Assembly (NCBI RefSeq): GCF_022965805.1
Contig: NC_133104.1
Span: 41,274,682-41,338,681 of the forward strand
Reading direction: 5' to 3'
DNA from: Primulina eburnea
Lineage: Eukaryota > Streptophyta > Magnoliopsida > Lamiales > Gesneriaceae
DNA: 64,000 nt
The translations under genes were made by a program, and so were the position numbers. Below, piece after piece: positions 49,811-61,910 of this stretch. Below the pieces are notes generated by a model, which was not told where the DNA came from, ran no database searches, and was given only the letters and a program-made list of their open reading frames with translations. Within the stretch, counting starts at the first letter, position 1. Every line of letters starts with the position of its first letter.

Positions 49811-50989
49811 TTTGCACGACACGGTTGCAGCCATATTATACAAAGATAACCTTCACTACAAGATATATCTCCTTGCTCATCTTCCCAAACAAAACTCTTA
49901 TCATATCCGGTAGATTGCTCCGACTCTGTTCACTTAATTCGCTCATATCGCATCATCGTGCAATATTCAGTGCTCGATGTTTCGGGTAAAAGGAAGACAG
50001 ACACACCACACACAATGAACACATGTTTGTATCTGCAAGAAATTAACCTTCTCCAAGCCATTTATATTATCGTGATTGATAACTAATGAAATTAATTTTA
50101 TATACTTCACCTAAAAAAAGATGTAAAATGACATGTTTGATTTGTATTAGTGGAATGGTAGGGTAAGGGGGTAGTAGAGGACAATGTAGGGAAGAATAAT
50201 AATCAGTGAATGGACAAATAACTCAAAACCAGATTTTTACGATGAGTTGAGAAATTGTGATTTCTTGCCCCGGACACCAAACCCTACTGTCCAAATTACA
50301 CCTCGATTTGATCTTTCATTCAATCTCCTCCTTTCTTTTTAAACTTTCCACAAGGGAGCTTCGCTTCTCTCTCTAGTTTGCCAGTAATGGCAGTGGCTCA
50401 GTGTCAGTGCAAGAAAAAGAGGGAGAGAGTTTTCATCGGGAAGGTAAAAGGCTTTGCTCGATAGCCCTCTAAAATAATACACCTTTCATAAACACACAGA
50501 GTGGTGTCTCTTTCCCTTCCTGCAAACACAGCGTGCACTCTGCAAATCTCTCTCTTTTCTCTCCATCAGTGAATTTCTTTCTTTAACTCATTTTGTTGTG
50601 TCTCTGCAGAGGCAGCAGAAGGAGATTTAATGCTTGTGTTGTGTGCAAGTTAAAGAACCGGATACATAAACTCTAAAAACCCGTTTCCAAAGGATAAAGA
50701 TAACCTGGGCAGGCTACTTTCTCAGACCCCATATCGAAAAGCGAAAGATTTCGAATCCTTCATCGACTGATCCCTGCAGACTCTACTACACTCACTACAA
50801 CTAATACTGTTTAGGATTTTCTGTAAAAAGGCTGAAACCTGTAGCATAAAACTCGGGAGAAATTCAAAAGGAGATAAAAGAAAAGATGGCCTATTCGTGT
50901 GCAACAGAAAAATGTGTGACGACCTAGATTCATCTTCGTCAACGGTTTTTTTAGGGTTTCCTGCAGGAGTACTGGAATAAGAGAGGAAA

Positions 50990-53900
50990 ATGGAAGGTGC
51001 TGGTGGTGGCTCCGGTAGTTTGATGTCTTTCGGGGAAAATAGTCATGGACTTGGTCCTATGTTAATGATGCCTCCAACAGTAGACAGCTGCAGCAATAAC
51101 TTATTTCTTCCTCCCGCTAATCATCAAGATCTCACTATTCGACACGGCAGTTTTAGTGTCGAAGGAAGTTCTTCTATGATGCCTGAAGAACACCATAGCA
51201 GCAATATGAGTACAAGTACTGGGTATTATTTAATGGAGAATATTAATGATGCTGGCAGCGGCTCTGTGAAGGCGAATATCATGGCGCATCCTTACTACCA
51301 GCGCCTCTTGGCTGCCTATGTTAACTGTCAAAAGGTATAGATAATTGTGCTTATATTTACATGAATTGGAACTACGTACCACAGAATCTTGAAATTTAAA
51401 ACCTTATTTTGTACCAATTTTCTACCTCAGTGAAACCCAAGTACCAGAAGAGCTGTGAGATTTTTACCAAACGGGTTTTTCTCTTAGTGTTTGATAACAA
51501 CAATCGAGATAGAGTGTGTCACCAGAACCCTTTGTAAGAAAGTGACGAAAGTGACCGGATTGAAATTTTTGAAAAACTGTAGTGTTTTATGGAATTGACT
51601 GTTCAACAGATCGGAGCTCCGCCCGAAGTGGTGGCGAGACTGGAACAAGCCTGCACATCTGCCGCTGCGCTGGGCCGACAAGGCACAAGCTGCGTCGGCG
51701 AAGATCCGGCGCTGGACCAATTCATGGAGGCCTATTGTGAAATGCTGACAAAATATGAGCAAGAACTGTCGAAACCCTTCGCTGAAGCTATGCTTTTTCT
51801 CTCAAGAATTGAGTGCCAGTTCAAATCTCTCTCTCTGTCTCCTATGGATTCTGGTGTTAAATCAAACCCTTATCTCTCTCTCTCTCTCTCCCTCTCGCCC
51901 CTTTTATCGATCCTCGGAAGGATTGCATTTATTCTTTTATAGATTTTACTGTTATGAGGTGGATTACTGCTTCGTTTTGTGTTTTATATCCAATAAATGC
52001 CTGCATGTGCATGATTCCTAGGAAATGAAGAATTCAATTTACTATACGAAGAGAGTTTAGGTTCCTTCATGTAACAGTTCCTTGATCCGTGATTTAATCA
52101 CTGTTTTTCTTTTGCCATATATTAATGACGACCGAGATATGTCCGTGTCCAAATATATAAGCCTGTTTGGTTTCTTCTCTTATCAAGAATATCACATGAA
52201 AACCAATTGTACAAATAAATTTTCTATTTTATTGGGATTTTATAAATGCCGATTTGACAGAATTTAGCAAGTCTTTTGACCTCTTAAGTTGTTTCATCTG
52301 TACAAACTGTAAAGCATGTGAGGCAGTGTATATATACACATATACATATTTGTGTATCTTCGTGCATGTGCGTGATTTCTTCCACCTTGTTTACTGTTTG
52401 GTATTTAAATAGCTTTAAATAATCAAATATCTAATATTTCTCGCAAATATGTGTTTTCCAAAAAGTTTTATCTGATATCTGTGTTTATTTCTATATCTTC
52501 GGAAAAAATCTACTGTAAGATTTCCTGCAACATTCCATGTTACATTAGCAAATTGCTACATGTTGGGTTTTCATTGGTGTTACAGTTTTTAAATATGTTG
52601 AATTAGACATGTGGCAATAATTACATGATTTGTTGCAGATGAATTTTTTCCATTTCAATTGAAAGTTTATCTACGTTTTTTTATTTGGAGGGCGAGAACC
52701 TTTAAAGTTCATGGGGGAATTGCATACAGTTGTAAACTTCATGTCCATCGTCCACTGAACATGTTATAGGAGCATGGTTATATTACTTTCTTTTCAGTAT
52801 GAAGTCGACTGGAATATGATGAATAATGATGCTTTCTCGATGGGTTGTGGACATATAAGTGAACTAACTTTGTGTTGTGATAATTCAAACAAACAAATGG
52901 TTTGGTCTTGCCTGTTCCATTAATTGTCTAGTAGGGACTATTAGATATGAAGTTTATGTCATAAATTTCTCACCATAAAACAATTGCTTGCCCGCGATGG
53001 CCTATTGTGTGGAATTCATGCGGCCTTCGTGCCATTCTGAATCTAAATATCTTCAATTATGCCTCATATGCTCATAATAATCTATGTTCCCCCGATCATC
53101 TTTTCCTATTGGTTAGTATGTTTTGTCTCGATATCCATAATTTACTTAGTTGGGGAATTATAACTTCACATTGATTCATCACTTTGTTTATTTAAAAGGT
53201 TCAAGCTTTGGAAAAAAGTAACTTCCGTTATCCAAGTATTAGTACAGCACACTCCGGTTAGAGCTAAATCTCTTTTTGGAGGCTTGACATGTGAACAATA
53301 GGCTTTGAACCAAAGCATTTTTATCCAATTGCACGGCATGAATACTTGACCCTAAGTACATTTGCTGGTCCACGTATATCCGAATGAAAGGGAGTATGTT
53401 TGCGTACGAGTGGGAGATGATGTATTTAGATGCTATATAATACTGAGAGATGTCATCAAGGTCTTTATTAATTGGATAGTGCTGGAAACACTTTCTCGGG
53501 CACAAATCCTCTTTGCATATGCTGTCTATATTAGTTTGACAATGTTAATGATTTTATTGTTTTTATTTGATGCTAATTGAAGGACAAACTACATATTTAT
53601 GTTGTTAAGAACATGTGTGGCCTTGAAAGCTAGGAGGTATACCTGATAAATCACATTTTATCCATTGACTGATGTGAATAATCAAGAGTTTCTGGCTATC
53701 TCGGGATTTTTATTTCTTGAAAACATTCTACTTTGATTTTCATTATATTGTTTCCAAAGATGATATATGCTGCAATTTGTCCCGATATATCCATTTTTTG
53801 ACAAAACCGTGACGGCTATGAATAATTTAAACGATTTGCGTGCTTTGACTAGATAACTCTCTTGCGGCTTGTGGTGAAGCAATGGATAGAAATGGTTCGT

Positions 53901-54523
53901 CGGAGGAAGACGTAGACGTAAACAACAGCAGAATTGACCCTCTAGCAGAAGATCATGAATTGAAAGGACAATTGTTGCGGAAATACAGTGGATACTTGGG
54001 GAGCCTGAAGCAAGAATTCATGAAGAAAAGAAAGAAAGGAAAGCTGCCTAAAGAAGCACGGCAACAATTACTCGACTGGTGGAGCAATCATTACAAATGG
54101 CCATATCCATCAGTATGTATCTATAATGTTCTGTGATCATGTTGATCAATACCCGAATCTCTAAAATAATTCAAAAATTCTTATGTTTTAGACTTTGAAC
54201 CACATGAAATGGCCTTCAATTACAACATATTTCATTTTTCCGTAAACATGTTTTTCGTAGACAGAAGATTTGATACGAATACTCTTATCATCGAGCATTC
54301 TTGTTTTGTGAGCTAACAGGAAGCCCAGAAGCTCGCGCTTGCTGAATCGACCGGCCTGGATCAAAAGCAGATAAACAACTGGTTCATTAACCAAAGGAAG
54401 CGACACTGGAAACCCTCCGAAGACATGCAGTTCCTCGTAATGGATGCAATGCATCCACACTTTTACATGGACAATGTCTTGTGCAATCCCTTTCCAACCG
54501 ACATGTCGGCTACGTTTCTTTGA
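50990..54523 (+). CDS. STM: KNOX class I homeodomain protein, STM-type
   Basis: Four exons (50990-51334, 51610-51853, 53880-54112, 54320-54523) join in phase and give 341 residues. The start [20 protein letters not shown] followed by MLMMPP resembles SHOOT MERISTEMLESS. KNOX1 covers about 92-140 ([34 protein letters not shown]) and KNOX2 about 155-190 ([32 protein letters not shown]). The ELK domain is at about 222-243 ([20 protein letters not shown]). The TALE homeodomain follows with its PYP insertion and recognition helix [12 protein letters not shown]. The tail [13 protein letters not shown] matches the STM-clade end. STM keeps shoot meristem cells undifferentiated, working with BELL partners. 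The donor of exon 2 (TCTG|GTGTTA) is weak, so the residues just before [10 protein letters not shown] are least certain. The intron before ELK is 2 kb. The 5' leader is long and GA/CT-rich. Confidence 0.93.
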
Positions 54524-55331
54524 GAATTGCTACGAGTCTAAGACGAATTTATATTATTGTAAGTATGGTAAACAATGAAACCTTCGCTTTTAGTAAATGT
54601 AATTTTGGTGGTATATGACCTGTACAAACCCATGGCTATTATCTATTCGCCTTGTTTGACTTGGAGTCTTGGACATGAATTCAACTTTCTCTCGTCGTAT
54701 TTAAGTCATCTAATTTTGATGACTACTATGCTTACTATCTTCGTGTTAGCATCTCATTAACAATGATAACGATGGACGTGAAAGTGGGTGTGGCGGTTGC
54801 CATACTTTCGAGTTTCGACTTCCTCCCAAGTTTGCGCACACATGATATTATGATCTTTTAGGTTTTTATTTTTTATTTTTCAGGTCTTATGTTTATTTTT
54901 CGATTACGGTTTGATTTTTCTATCAACGACGAGCCATTCGCACAACTACGAAGTTTGTCTAATGCGTTTTACAGTGGACATGGTTTGCTGTGTTAGATCA
55001 TTAGTTTGAAACTGTAATGAAATGGACGTTGCTAATTTTGTACTATAAATTTTTTTGTAATATATTGGAATTTTTTTTAATAATAAATCTCTATGACTTC
55101 GTTTGTACAACTGTAGGGCTCAGTCGTGAGGGCCTGTAAACTAATGTTGTTGACCTTTTTGCTGGCCTGCTTAGATTTAGATTTTGGATCCAAGAGAGCC
55201 CAATTAAGTTGGCCCAATAAAATTACGGCCCAGATGATCCCTATAAATTTCTGTTTTCCTTCTTCCGTCACCCTGAAAATTCCCATCCTCTTCTCTAGCA
55301 CTTCAGAGTGTAGTCACTGGAGACCACGCAA
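54524..55331. other. STM 3' flank and LeuRS-copy promoter
   Basis: STM 3' UTR and AT-rich spacer to about 55,130. From 55,200 there is a promoter-like block with two GGCCCA site II-type motifs (55211-55216 and 55227-55232) and a TATA-like CTATAAATT at 55241-55249, just ahead of the broken synthetase gene. Confidence 0.5.
55211..55249 (+). promoter_or_regulatory. Site II pair plus TATA-like box
   Basis: Two GGCCCA motifs 16 bases apart precede CTATAAATT. Site II (TGGGCC/GGCCCA) motifs are common in promoters of plant organelle and translation genes, which suits a synthetase. Its presence argues that the downstream pseudogene came from a DNA-level duplication including the promoter, or decayed in place. 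Confidence 0.5.
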
Positions 55332-58300
55332 ATGCTCGGACACATACAACCGGCTCCAGGGATTCAGTTCTTGGCACCGCCACCTTCGGATTCCCTCCTA
55401 AGCCGCCGCCGGATTTTACTTCTGCAGCACCGCCGTTATTGTATAGCTTCTTGCAGACTCCTAGCATCCAATGGCTTTGATAATGGTGTAAGTGTTAATG
55501 GGTTTGTACAAGAAGAAGTTGAAGAAATTAATACCCAGAAATAAAATGAAGTGAAAAGAGCATATCCTTTTCCACAAATAGAGGCTAACTGGCAGCGATA
55601 CTGGGAGGACTTTTCGGACGCCCAATGAGATTGATGCCTCCAAGCCTAAATTCTATGTTCTAGACTTGTTTCCTTATCCGAGGTCATTGTCTTCCACTTT
55701 CTCTTGGATTTTCAGTTTTGTGTTGTTTCGCAAATTTTACAAACTTTTTTTTTCTACTTTCTTTTGTTTAATGTCCTATTTTTTGTACTTGCAATATTTC
55801 TATGTCCAAATCCATTGTCTTTTACTTAATTTGTAGTTTGTCCGTATGAAGTGATATTTTTTTTATATATATAATTTTAAACTTGTCCATGGCTCTTGAC
55901 ATCTCTCTTACCTCAGTCCTTTGTTTTTTAAATTTTCATTTCACTTTTAAAATTGTGGAAATGAGTAAAAGTCATGAAGAGTTTCTTGGGTATGAAGGCT
56001 TTTAATTAATGATACATGAACATGAGGATCATTGAGCGAAAGAGAAGTGACTAGAGAATTCAGAGGGAAGAGAAAGCAATTGGAGTTATCTATTTGGCAA
56101 ATAAAATGGAACAACAAGCAACTTTTTAAGATGTGTTTCCCTGTCAACATCCCTTCAGTTGGCTTCCGATATACCTGCCCAATAAGCAATCCCATGGATA
56201 AATTAGGCACGGCTTTTGGAGGGATGAGACATTGGTTGATTCCATATTTTTGTTTCGTACGAAGTTTGACGCAAGTTATACAAGACATATTTATAATAAT
56301 TATGTCATCCATGTGTATTAATTTAACATCTCTATATCATTGATCCATCGTCATCCCATCTCACGAGCCTAATGATATCTTAAAGTACTCGTTGATGTTT
56401 TTAACCTCGTTGCCTCTATAACAGAACACAGGTTACAAACAAAGTTAAATCATTAATTTTGTCACTTATTAGATGCTTGAAGAATGGTTTCTTGTCATCG
56501 GCATCTTGCTCACATATTTGGTGCTTTCATTTAAAATTTTACCATTTTTTCAGTGGGGCTGGTTTACATGTTGGCCACCCTCTTGGATATACTGCTACTG
56601 ATATCCTTGCAAGACTTAAACGGATGCAGGGTCTCAATGTGTTGTATCCAATGGGTTGGGATGCATTCAGTTTACCTGCTGAGCAATATGCCATTGAGGT
56701 ATGTTTTCCTTCCTGAACATACTTTCTTAGTGGTTGGCTGCTATTAAGTTACGTCCTTTCCTTTTTAATATTTTAAATGCACTCTTGACAGACTGAGACG
56801 CATCCAAAATTCACGACAATGAAAAATATTGACCGATTCCGCTCCCAGGTTACTACTTTTTAATCTGATTTATGAAACTTGATGTGGTACATATTCTCCA
56901 AGGCCTTTAATGTGCGTTGTTCTTCTAGATCATGCAAAGTACGTGAGTGATTCATGTTGCTGATTGTCATTTTTTCTTGTAGTGTTTTTTTTTGTTGATT
57001 CAAGTGATAATGCAGTAATTTCTGAGAATTTATGGTATATGACTAACCTAGAGAGCACTGATACAATCCATATACTCCATGCCAGTTGCAACTCTCATGT
57101 AAAACCGATTTTATATAAAGATTGAATTTTTTATTCTTGTTTACTGACAGTTGTCTTTATTTCCAGCTCAAATTGTTAGGCTTCTCATATGACTGGTATT
57201 GGGAAATTTCCACCACAGAGCCTGAATATTATAAATGGACACAGTGGATATTTTTGCAGCTTTTGAAGAGAGGATTGACATATCAGGTAGCAAACTTGCC
57301 ACATAAGTGGATGTCATCTCGTGCAAGATATGTGGTACTTATGTTAAACATATTATGTAAGGCTGAAGTTCCTGTTAACTGGTGCCCTGCTCTTGGCACC
57401 GTAAGCAAATGAAGAAGTGGTGGATGGTGTAAGCGAGCGTGGCGGCCACCCTGTAATAAGAAAAGTTTTTTTTTTCTTTCCAATCTTATTCTATAATTAT
57501 GCTGTGTTCTCTTGCAACATCCTACATTCAACTTTTGCTATTTTCTTATTTTCATTTGTTGGATGGTTTTATGATTTTACATTTTATTTATGACCAATCA
57601 GCCTATGCGGCAATGGATGTTGAAGAACTGCATATGCTGACCGCCATCTTGAAGATTTAGATGATCTTGACTGGCCAGAAAGTGTTAAGGAGAGCTACAA
57701 TTTCATGTCCTGGATGATGATGGTTCAGAAAGAGATATTAAAATCACTGTTTATACAACGAGGCCTGACAATTTTAGGGCGACACATTCTCAATTCATGT
57801 CATTTCAAAAGTTTCTTGTGTGAATTACAATGTTTCTAAATACATGCGTCTTACATTGAAGCTACTTAGCCTTTGCGCCAGAACACGTCCTGTTGTCGTC
57901 CATTGTATCCAGTGCCCAAAGCCAAGAGGTATGCCTTTTATTTTTTATTTTCTAGGTCTAGTTCAATATTTGTGGGCATTTAAAAAATTAATAATCTTGA
58001 GAAGAGTTGGAAGAATACATTGAAATGGCCTCTAGAAAGAGTGATCTTGAAAGGACCGAGCTCCAAAAGGAAAAGACTGGGGTCTTCACTGGTTGCTATG
58101 CAAGAATCCAGTTGATGGCGAGGCTATTCCAATTTGGGTTGCTGATTAGTATGAGATTATTTCCTAATTTCTGTAAGTTCTCAAATGTATCATATGGTCT
58201 CCGAAATCTGAGGTGCTCAAGTGACATGCACTGTTTATTTTTTGCAATCCTTGATGAGAATCTGCTTCTGTTATCAAGCAGCAAGGAGATGGAGAATTCT

Positions 58301-59197
58301 TATAGTAAATTAAATTCATGTTTTCAAAATTGCCTCTATTGAAATTTACTCTTACAAATACAGTCTGGATAATATCTATTGTTATTTAAAAATAGAAGTA
58401 TTGTATTACCACAAAAAACATTATAAGTTAATTCCAGTTTGTTATCGTTGATGATAATTCTGTAGTAACTTGTTAAATAATTTTGCAATAAAAATACACC
58501 GTTAAAAAGATATATATTTTAACATGCACTGATGTATGTATGTGTTTTATTAACTAGTTCATTAATTTTGTCGTTCGGGATTTCATATTTTTCAGAATTC
58601 TCCATATTTCTCATCTCGTTGTGTTCCCAGAATAAAGTTTGTACGTTCTTAAAGTAGTTTTAATGACGGGATGGTATTCATCATTCAATAAGTTTTCATA
58701 TTCTTCCGATACAGGTCAAAAAGTTTGGTGAATCTTGTGTGCTGAAAGGCAATCCTGGTATCTGCTTAATTGCCTGTGCGTACAAGATGAGTAAAAGTAG
58801 GGGAAATGTCATTAATCCAGATGACGTAGTTTCTGAATATGGTGCCGATTTCTCTTCGATTATGTGAAATGTTCATCGGTCCATTTAGGTACGCTAAAGG
58901 AACTGAAGCTTTTCCATAGAAAAAAGAGGAAACGCCCTTGGTTCCCTGATGGGTTTTACTTGGAGGAAATATGGACTTTGCTCACCTGTCGAGCTAGTTC
59001 AGCTAATTTGATGGTCTCTGTAAATTGGTCAAGAATTTTTACACCGTTTTCCTTTTCTTGTTTTAGTGGGACAAACTACCAAGATCCATTGTGGGAGATT
59101 TTGTTTTGTTGCTTTCACCCTATGCACCACACATTGCTGAGGAGCTGTGGTCCTGTCTTGGACACTCAAGTGCACTGGCTTACGAGCCTTCCCCTAG
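55332..59197 (+). pseudogene. Broken organellar leucyl-tRNA synthetase gene
   Basis: Successive exon-like blocks match bacterial/organellar LeuRS: a transit-peptide-like start (55332-55541), then AYPFPQIEANWQRYWED (from about 55,558), [20 protein letters not shown] with the HIGH-type motif HVGH (56554-56698), 56792-56848, [20 protein letters not shown] (57167-57286), [12 protein letters not shown] (57362-57464), PMRQWMLK (57602 on), DLERTELQKEKTGVFTGCYA (about 58,007-58,140), [15 protein letters not shown] with KMSKS (about 58,714-58,890), and DFVLLLSPYAPHIAEELWSC (59067-59197). Frames break at least six times: a stop after INTQK, a frame shift after WED, after ALGT, within the 57,602 block, after GCYA, and after EYGAD. 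The stretch between GCYA and the KMSKS block is missing, and the C-terminus is absent. Introns are retained, so it is not a processed copy. A Harbinger-type MITE sits just downstream. Confidence 0.9.
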
Positions 59198-59248
59198 GTA
59201 TCGATTGTGGTAACAGATTTCTTTGTAGCAGTGTTTTCAACGTATTAA

Positions 59249-59751
59249 GGCCATCTCCAATCTATTACACTATCTTAGTGTCACACTAACTTTAAAATAG
59301 TGTAATTCTTACACTAAATCTAAAACTCATCTCCAACCCATCAACTCTAAACTCTACACCCAAAAGAATATTTTCAAAATATTCTCTATTATTTTATTCA
59401 CAACAAATAATTTATTTCACAAAATATTTTTAAACATAATAATTAAAATATCATCAATATCTAAAATAATGTATATATCGAAATTCATTATAAATATATA
59501 TGAATTAAAAATTTAATTAAATAATTTTTTTTGAATTACGTTAAAGTTTTTAGTATTTAATAGTATTATTTTAAATACTTAAGCTTAATACTTAAAAAAA
59601 CATAAAAAAAAAACCAAAAAAAAAAAAGGAAATTTGGTGCAATACTGTAGCACACCACCAAAATGGAGTAGGAAATGATGTTGGATTGGAGAAGAAAAAT
59701 TCACACTATGATGGAGTATTACACCAACATGATGTTGGGTTGGAGATGGCC
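59249..59751. mobile_element. Tourist/Harbinger-type MITE
   Basis: The terminal inverted repeats are GGCCATCTCCAATC at the left and GGCCATCTCCAACC read inward from the right. The duplication is TAA (59246-59248 and 59752-59754). At 503 bp it matches in size and ends the element in COP1 intron 9. It lies within or just past the end of the synthetase pseudogene. Confidence 0.75.
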
Positions 59752-59754
59752 TAA

Positions 59755-60295
59755 GTTTCCAAGCTAAAATTCCATCCCATTGCGCTTCTATTAATTTTTC
59801 TTGTGAATATTTGAACTTGGGCCAACCAGTATCTTTTATTGATTTGTTTTCCGTTTGAATCTTTCTAGAGGTTTTTAACAGAGCTGCTTTACCAGATTGA
59901 TAGTGCTCTCCTTGTTGCAACTATTTTCACCCTATCTTTCTTATTAGCGAATCTGAAAGTTCATTCTCTTGAATAAATATATTTGCCAGGTGATTAAAGT
60001 ATCTGAATTCACGCTTGGGTTGAGTGCTTGACTTGTTTTGCATTAAATAAATGAAGTTAAAGAGTATGTACGCTTTTTAAAGTAGCGATGATATAACTAA
60101 CTGTATCTTCAAATCCATGACTGCCATTTAGAAATAATGGCAAGTGAATCCTGCTTTCTTGTTATTTTAATATTACTCAAATGATTATGTGCACTAATAT
60201 GTTTCCATAAATTACATGCAAGGCGAATCAAACTTTTCGGATAGAAACTCGAAAAAATGTGAATTTACTCGTGAAATATGAGCATGGCGGCCGTT
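59755..60295. other. Intergenic
   Basis: About 540 bases of AT-rich DNA. I could not find the missing C-terminal LeuRS exons here. The last part is the probable 3' UTR of the minus-strand RING-H2 gene. Confidence 0.5.
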
Positions 60296-60673
60296 TTACG
60301 CATGGCTTTGGATGAAGATGCAAACCCTGCAAATCGGGCATGCAAATTTGCATCTATCCATCCACTTCTCAATGCATTCCACGTGAAACAAGTGACCGCA
60401 ATTCGGCAATCTGTTCACCAAATCTTCGGCCTCAAAATCCATCAAACAAATCGAACATGTTTCTTCACCTCCTCCTCCGAAATCGTGCATTCTGGAAACT
60501 GGGAGATCCAGCTCGCATCGGACGCTGGTGCTCTCCGTGTATTGGTGGGGATGGAAAATGAAGGCGAGCAATCTTGAAAATACCTGTGCGATGTGGAGAA
60601 ATGGGATGTACATGAAAGTGTAGAGGATCAATGCAAGTATTGAAATTGGGGTTTCTGCATAGAGACAGATCAT
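60296..60673 (-). CDS. Small RING-H2 finger protein with N-terminal membrane helix
   Basis: A single-exon gene of 125 residues. The N-terminus (about 8-40) is hydrophobic with ISILALILYTFMYIPFL, a likely membrane anchor. The RING-H2 domain runs from 73 to 115 with Cys73, Cys76, Cys92, His94, His97, Cys100, Cys112 and Cys115 all present (CSICLMDF, CGHLFHVECIEKW, CPIC). This pattern is typical of RHA2-like E3 ubiquitin ligases, many of them in abscisic acid or stress responses; the substrate is unknown. A TATA-like box lies 65 bases upstream. The protein continues only 10 residues past the RING, as usual for this type. Confidence 0.85.
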   Translation of the reverse strand: MICLYAETPISILALILYTFMYIPFLHIAQVFSRLLAFIFHPHQYTESTSVRCELDLPVSRMHDFGGGGEETCSICLMDFEAEDLVNRLPNCGHLFHVECIEKWMDRCKFACPICRVCIFIQSHA

Positions 60674-60737
60674 TTTGTTTCTGCTGTACGTGGTAAGAAG
60701 AAAAGAGAGCGAAGAGAAGTGAAGGCTGTGGGCTTCG

Positions 60738-60746
60738 CTTTATATG
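60738..60746 (-). promoter_or_regulatory. TATA-like box of RING-H2 gene
   Basis: CATATAAAG on the minus strand, 65 bases before the ATG at 60673. It is the right distance for a short 5' UTR. Confidence 0.5.
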
Positions 60747-61037
60747 CGCAATCAGATAATTAAAGTCAACTGCTATTTCTTGAAGTTTTAAAATATCTTC
60801 CGATGATACAAACAAAATCTTTCTTTCTTGGTGGTTTTATGTACGTACGTACCATCTTTAAAATCGAATTCCAAATTCAAGATATGTTATTCTAATTTTG
60901 ATATTTTTTGTGTTTTTTTCGACGTGAAGTTAAACTGATACGAAGTGCATGTGTAAAATTTTGCATCAAACTTCAAACATTGTAAAATACATTATTAAGA
61001 TGTAAATTGGACAAACACAAAAAACCTAAATTATAAA

Positions 61038-61296
61038 AGACAAAAATATTGTGTGAGACGGTCTCATGTATTTTGTAATACATATATTTTATTTGGGTTA
61101 TCAATGAAAAAATATTATTTTTTATGTTAAGAATATTATTTTTTATTGTGAATATCACGTATTTTGTAATACATATATTTTATTTGGGTCATCCATGAAA
61201 AAATATTATTTTTTATGCTAAAAATATTATTTTTTATTGTGAATATCGATATAGTTAAATCTATCTTACAGATAAAAATTCGTGAGATCGTCTCAA
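61038..61296 (-). repeat. 182-bp dispersed repeat with internal duplication
   Basis: GACAAAAATATTGTGTGAGACGG starts the copy and GTGAGATCGTCTC ends it. The block CGTATTTTGTAATACATATA through TTATTGTGAATATC occurs twice in tandem (about 61,067-61,156 and 61,157-61,247), so the copy is longer than usual. Confidence 0.75.
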
Positions 61297-61358
61297 AAAG
61301 AATTCCTTATTATTATAAAAAGATAATCACGTAGGATGAAAGTTATGGTTTTTTCCTT

Positions 61359-61540
61359 GAGTGAGTCTCATGTGAGACCGTCTCACGGATCATAATCCGT
61401 GAGACGGGTCAACCCTACCCATATTCACAATAAAAAGTAATACTCTTAGCATAAAAAGTAATACTTTTTCATGGATGACCCAAATAAGAGATCCGTCTCA
61501 CGAATATGACCCGTGAGACCGTCTCACACAAGTTTTTGCC
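61359..61540 (+). mobile_element. 182-bp dispersed repeat, best-preserved copy
   Basis: Exactly 182 bp from GAGTGAGTCTCATGTGAGAC to CACAAGTTTTTGCC, with identical TTTTTCCTT at 61350-61358 and 61541-61549. It carries GTGAGACCGTCTCAC near both ends and a duplicated ATAAAAAGTAATACT in the middle. It serves as the reference copy for the family. Confidence 0.88.
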
Positions 61541-61743
61541 TTTTTCCTTTGGTGGAATGAGAGGTTGGTAGATTAGCAAAGTGACCATTACGAATACACA
61601 TAATTAATGTTTCTTAATTAATTTGTTTCCTTTGGAACTTGAAACTACTAGCTGTGTAGCTTCATAGCTACACTATGATGAATCAATATTTAAAAATATC
61701 ATATCCTATATCATATTTTAAGTGTGGATTCAATAATTATAAC

Positions 61744-61910
61744 ATAAAAATTTATGTGAAATGATCTCACGAGTCGTATTTGTGAGATGAATCTCTTATT
61801 TGGATCATCCATGAAAAATTATTATTTTTTATGCTAAGAGTATTATTTTTTATTGTGAATATGAGTAGAGTTGACCCATCTCATATAATAAGATTTGTGA
61901 GACGATCTGA
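61744..61910 (-). repeat. 182-bp dispersed repeat, right end decayed
   Basis: CATAAAAATTTATGTGAAATG, CGAGTCGTATTTGTGAGATG, the ATCCATGAAAAATTATT core, and GAGTTGACCCATCTC near the right are all recognisable. Confidence 0.7.

Noticed and set aside
50387..50464. 26-codon upstream frame before STM
   Set aside because: It may lie in the leader, but the transcription start is unknown and the peptide shows no conservation I can judge.
28879..60673. A ubiquitin-pathway gene cluster (COP1, PUX4, two RING proteins)
   Set aside because: Separate orientations, 5-15 kb spacing with STM and a LeuRS copy between; RING genes are so numerous in plants that chance is sufficient.
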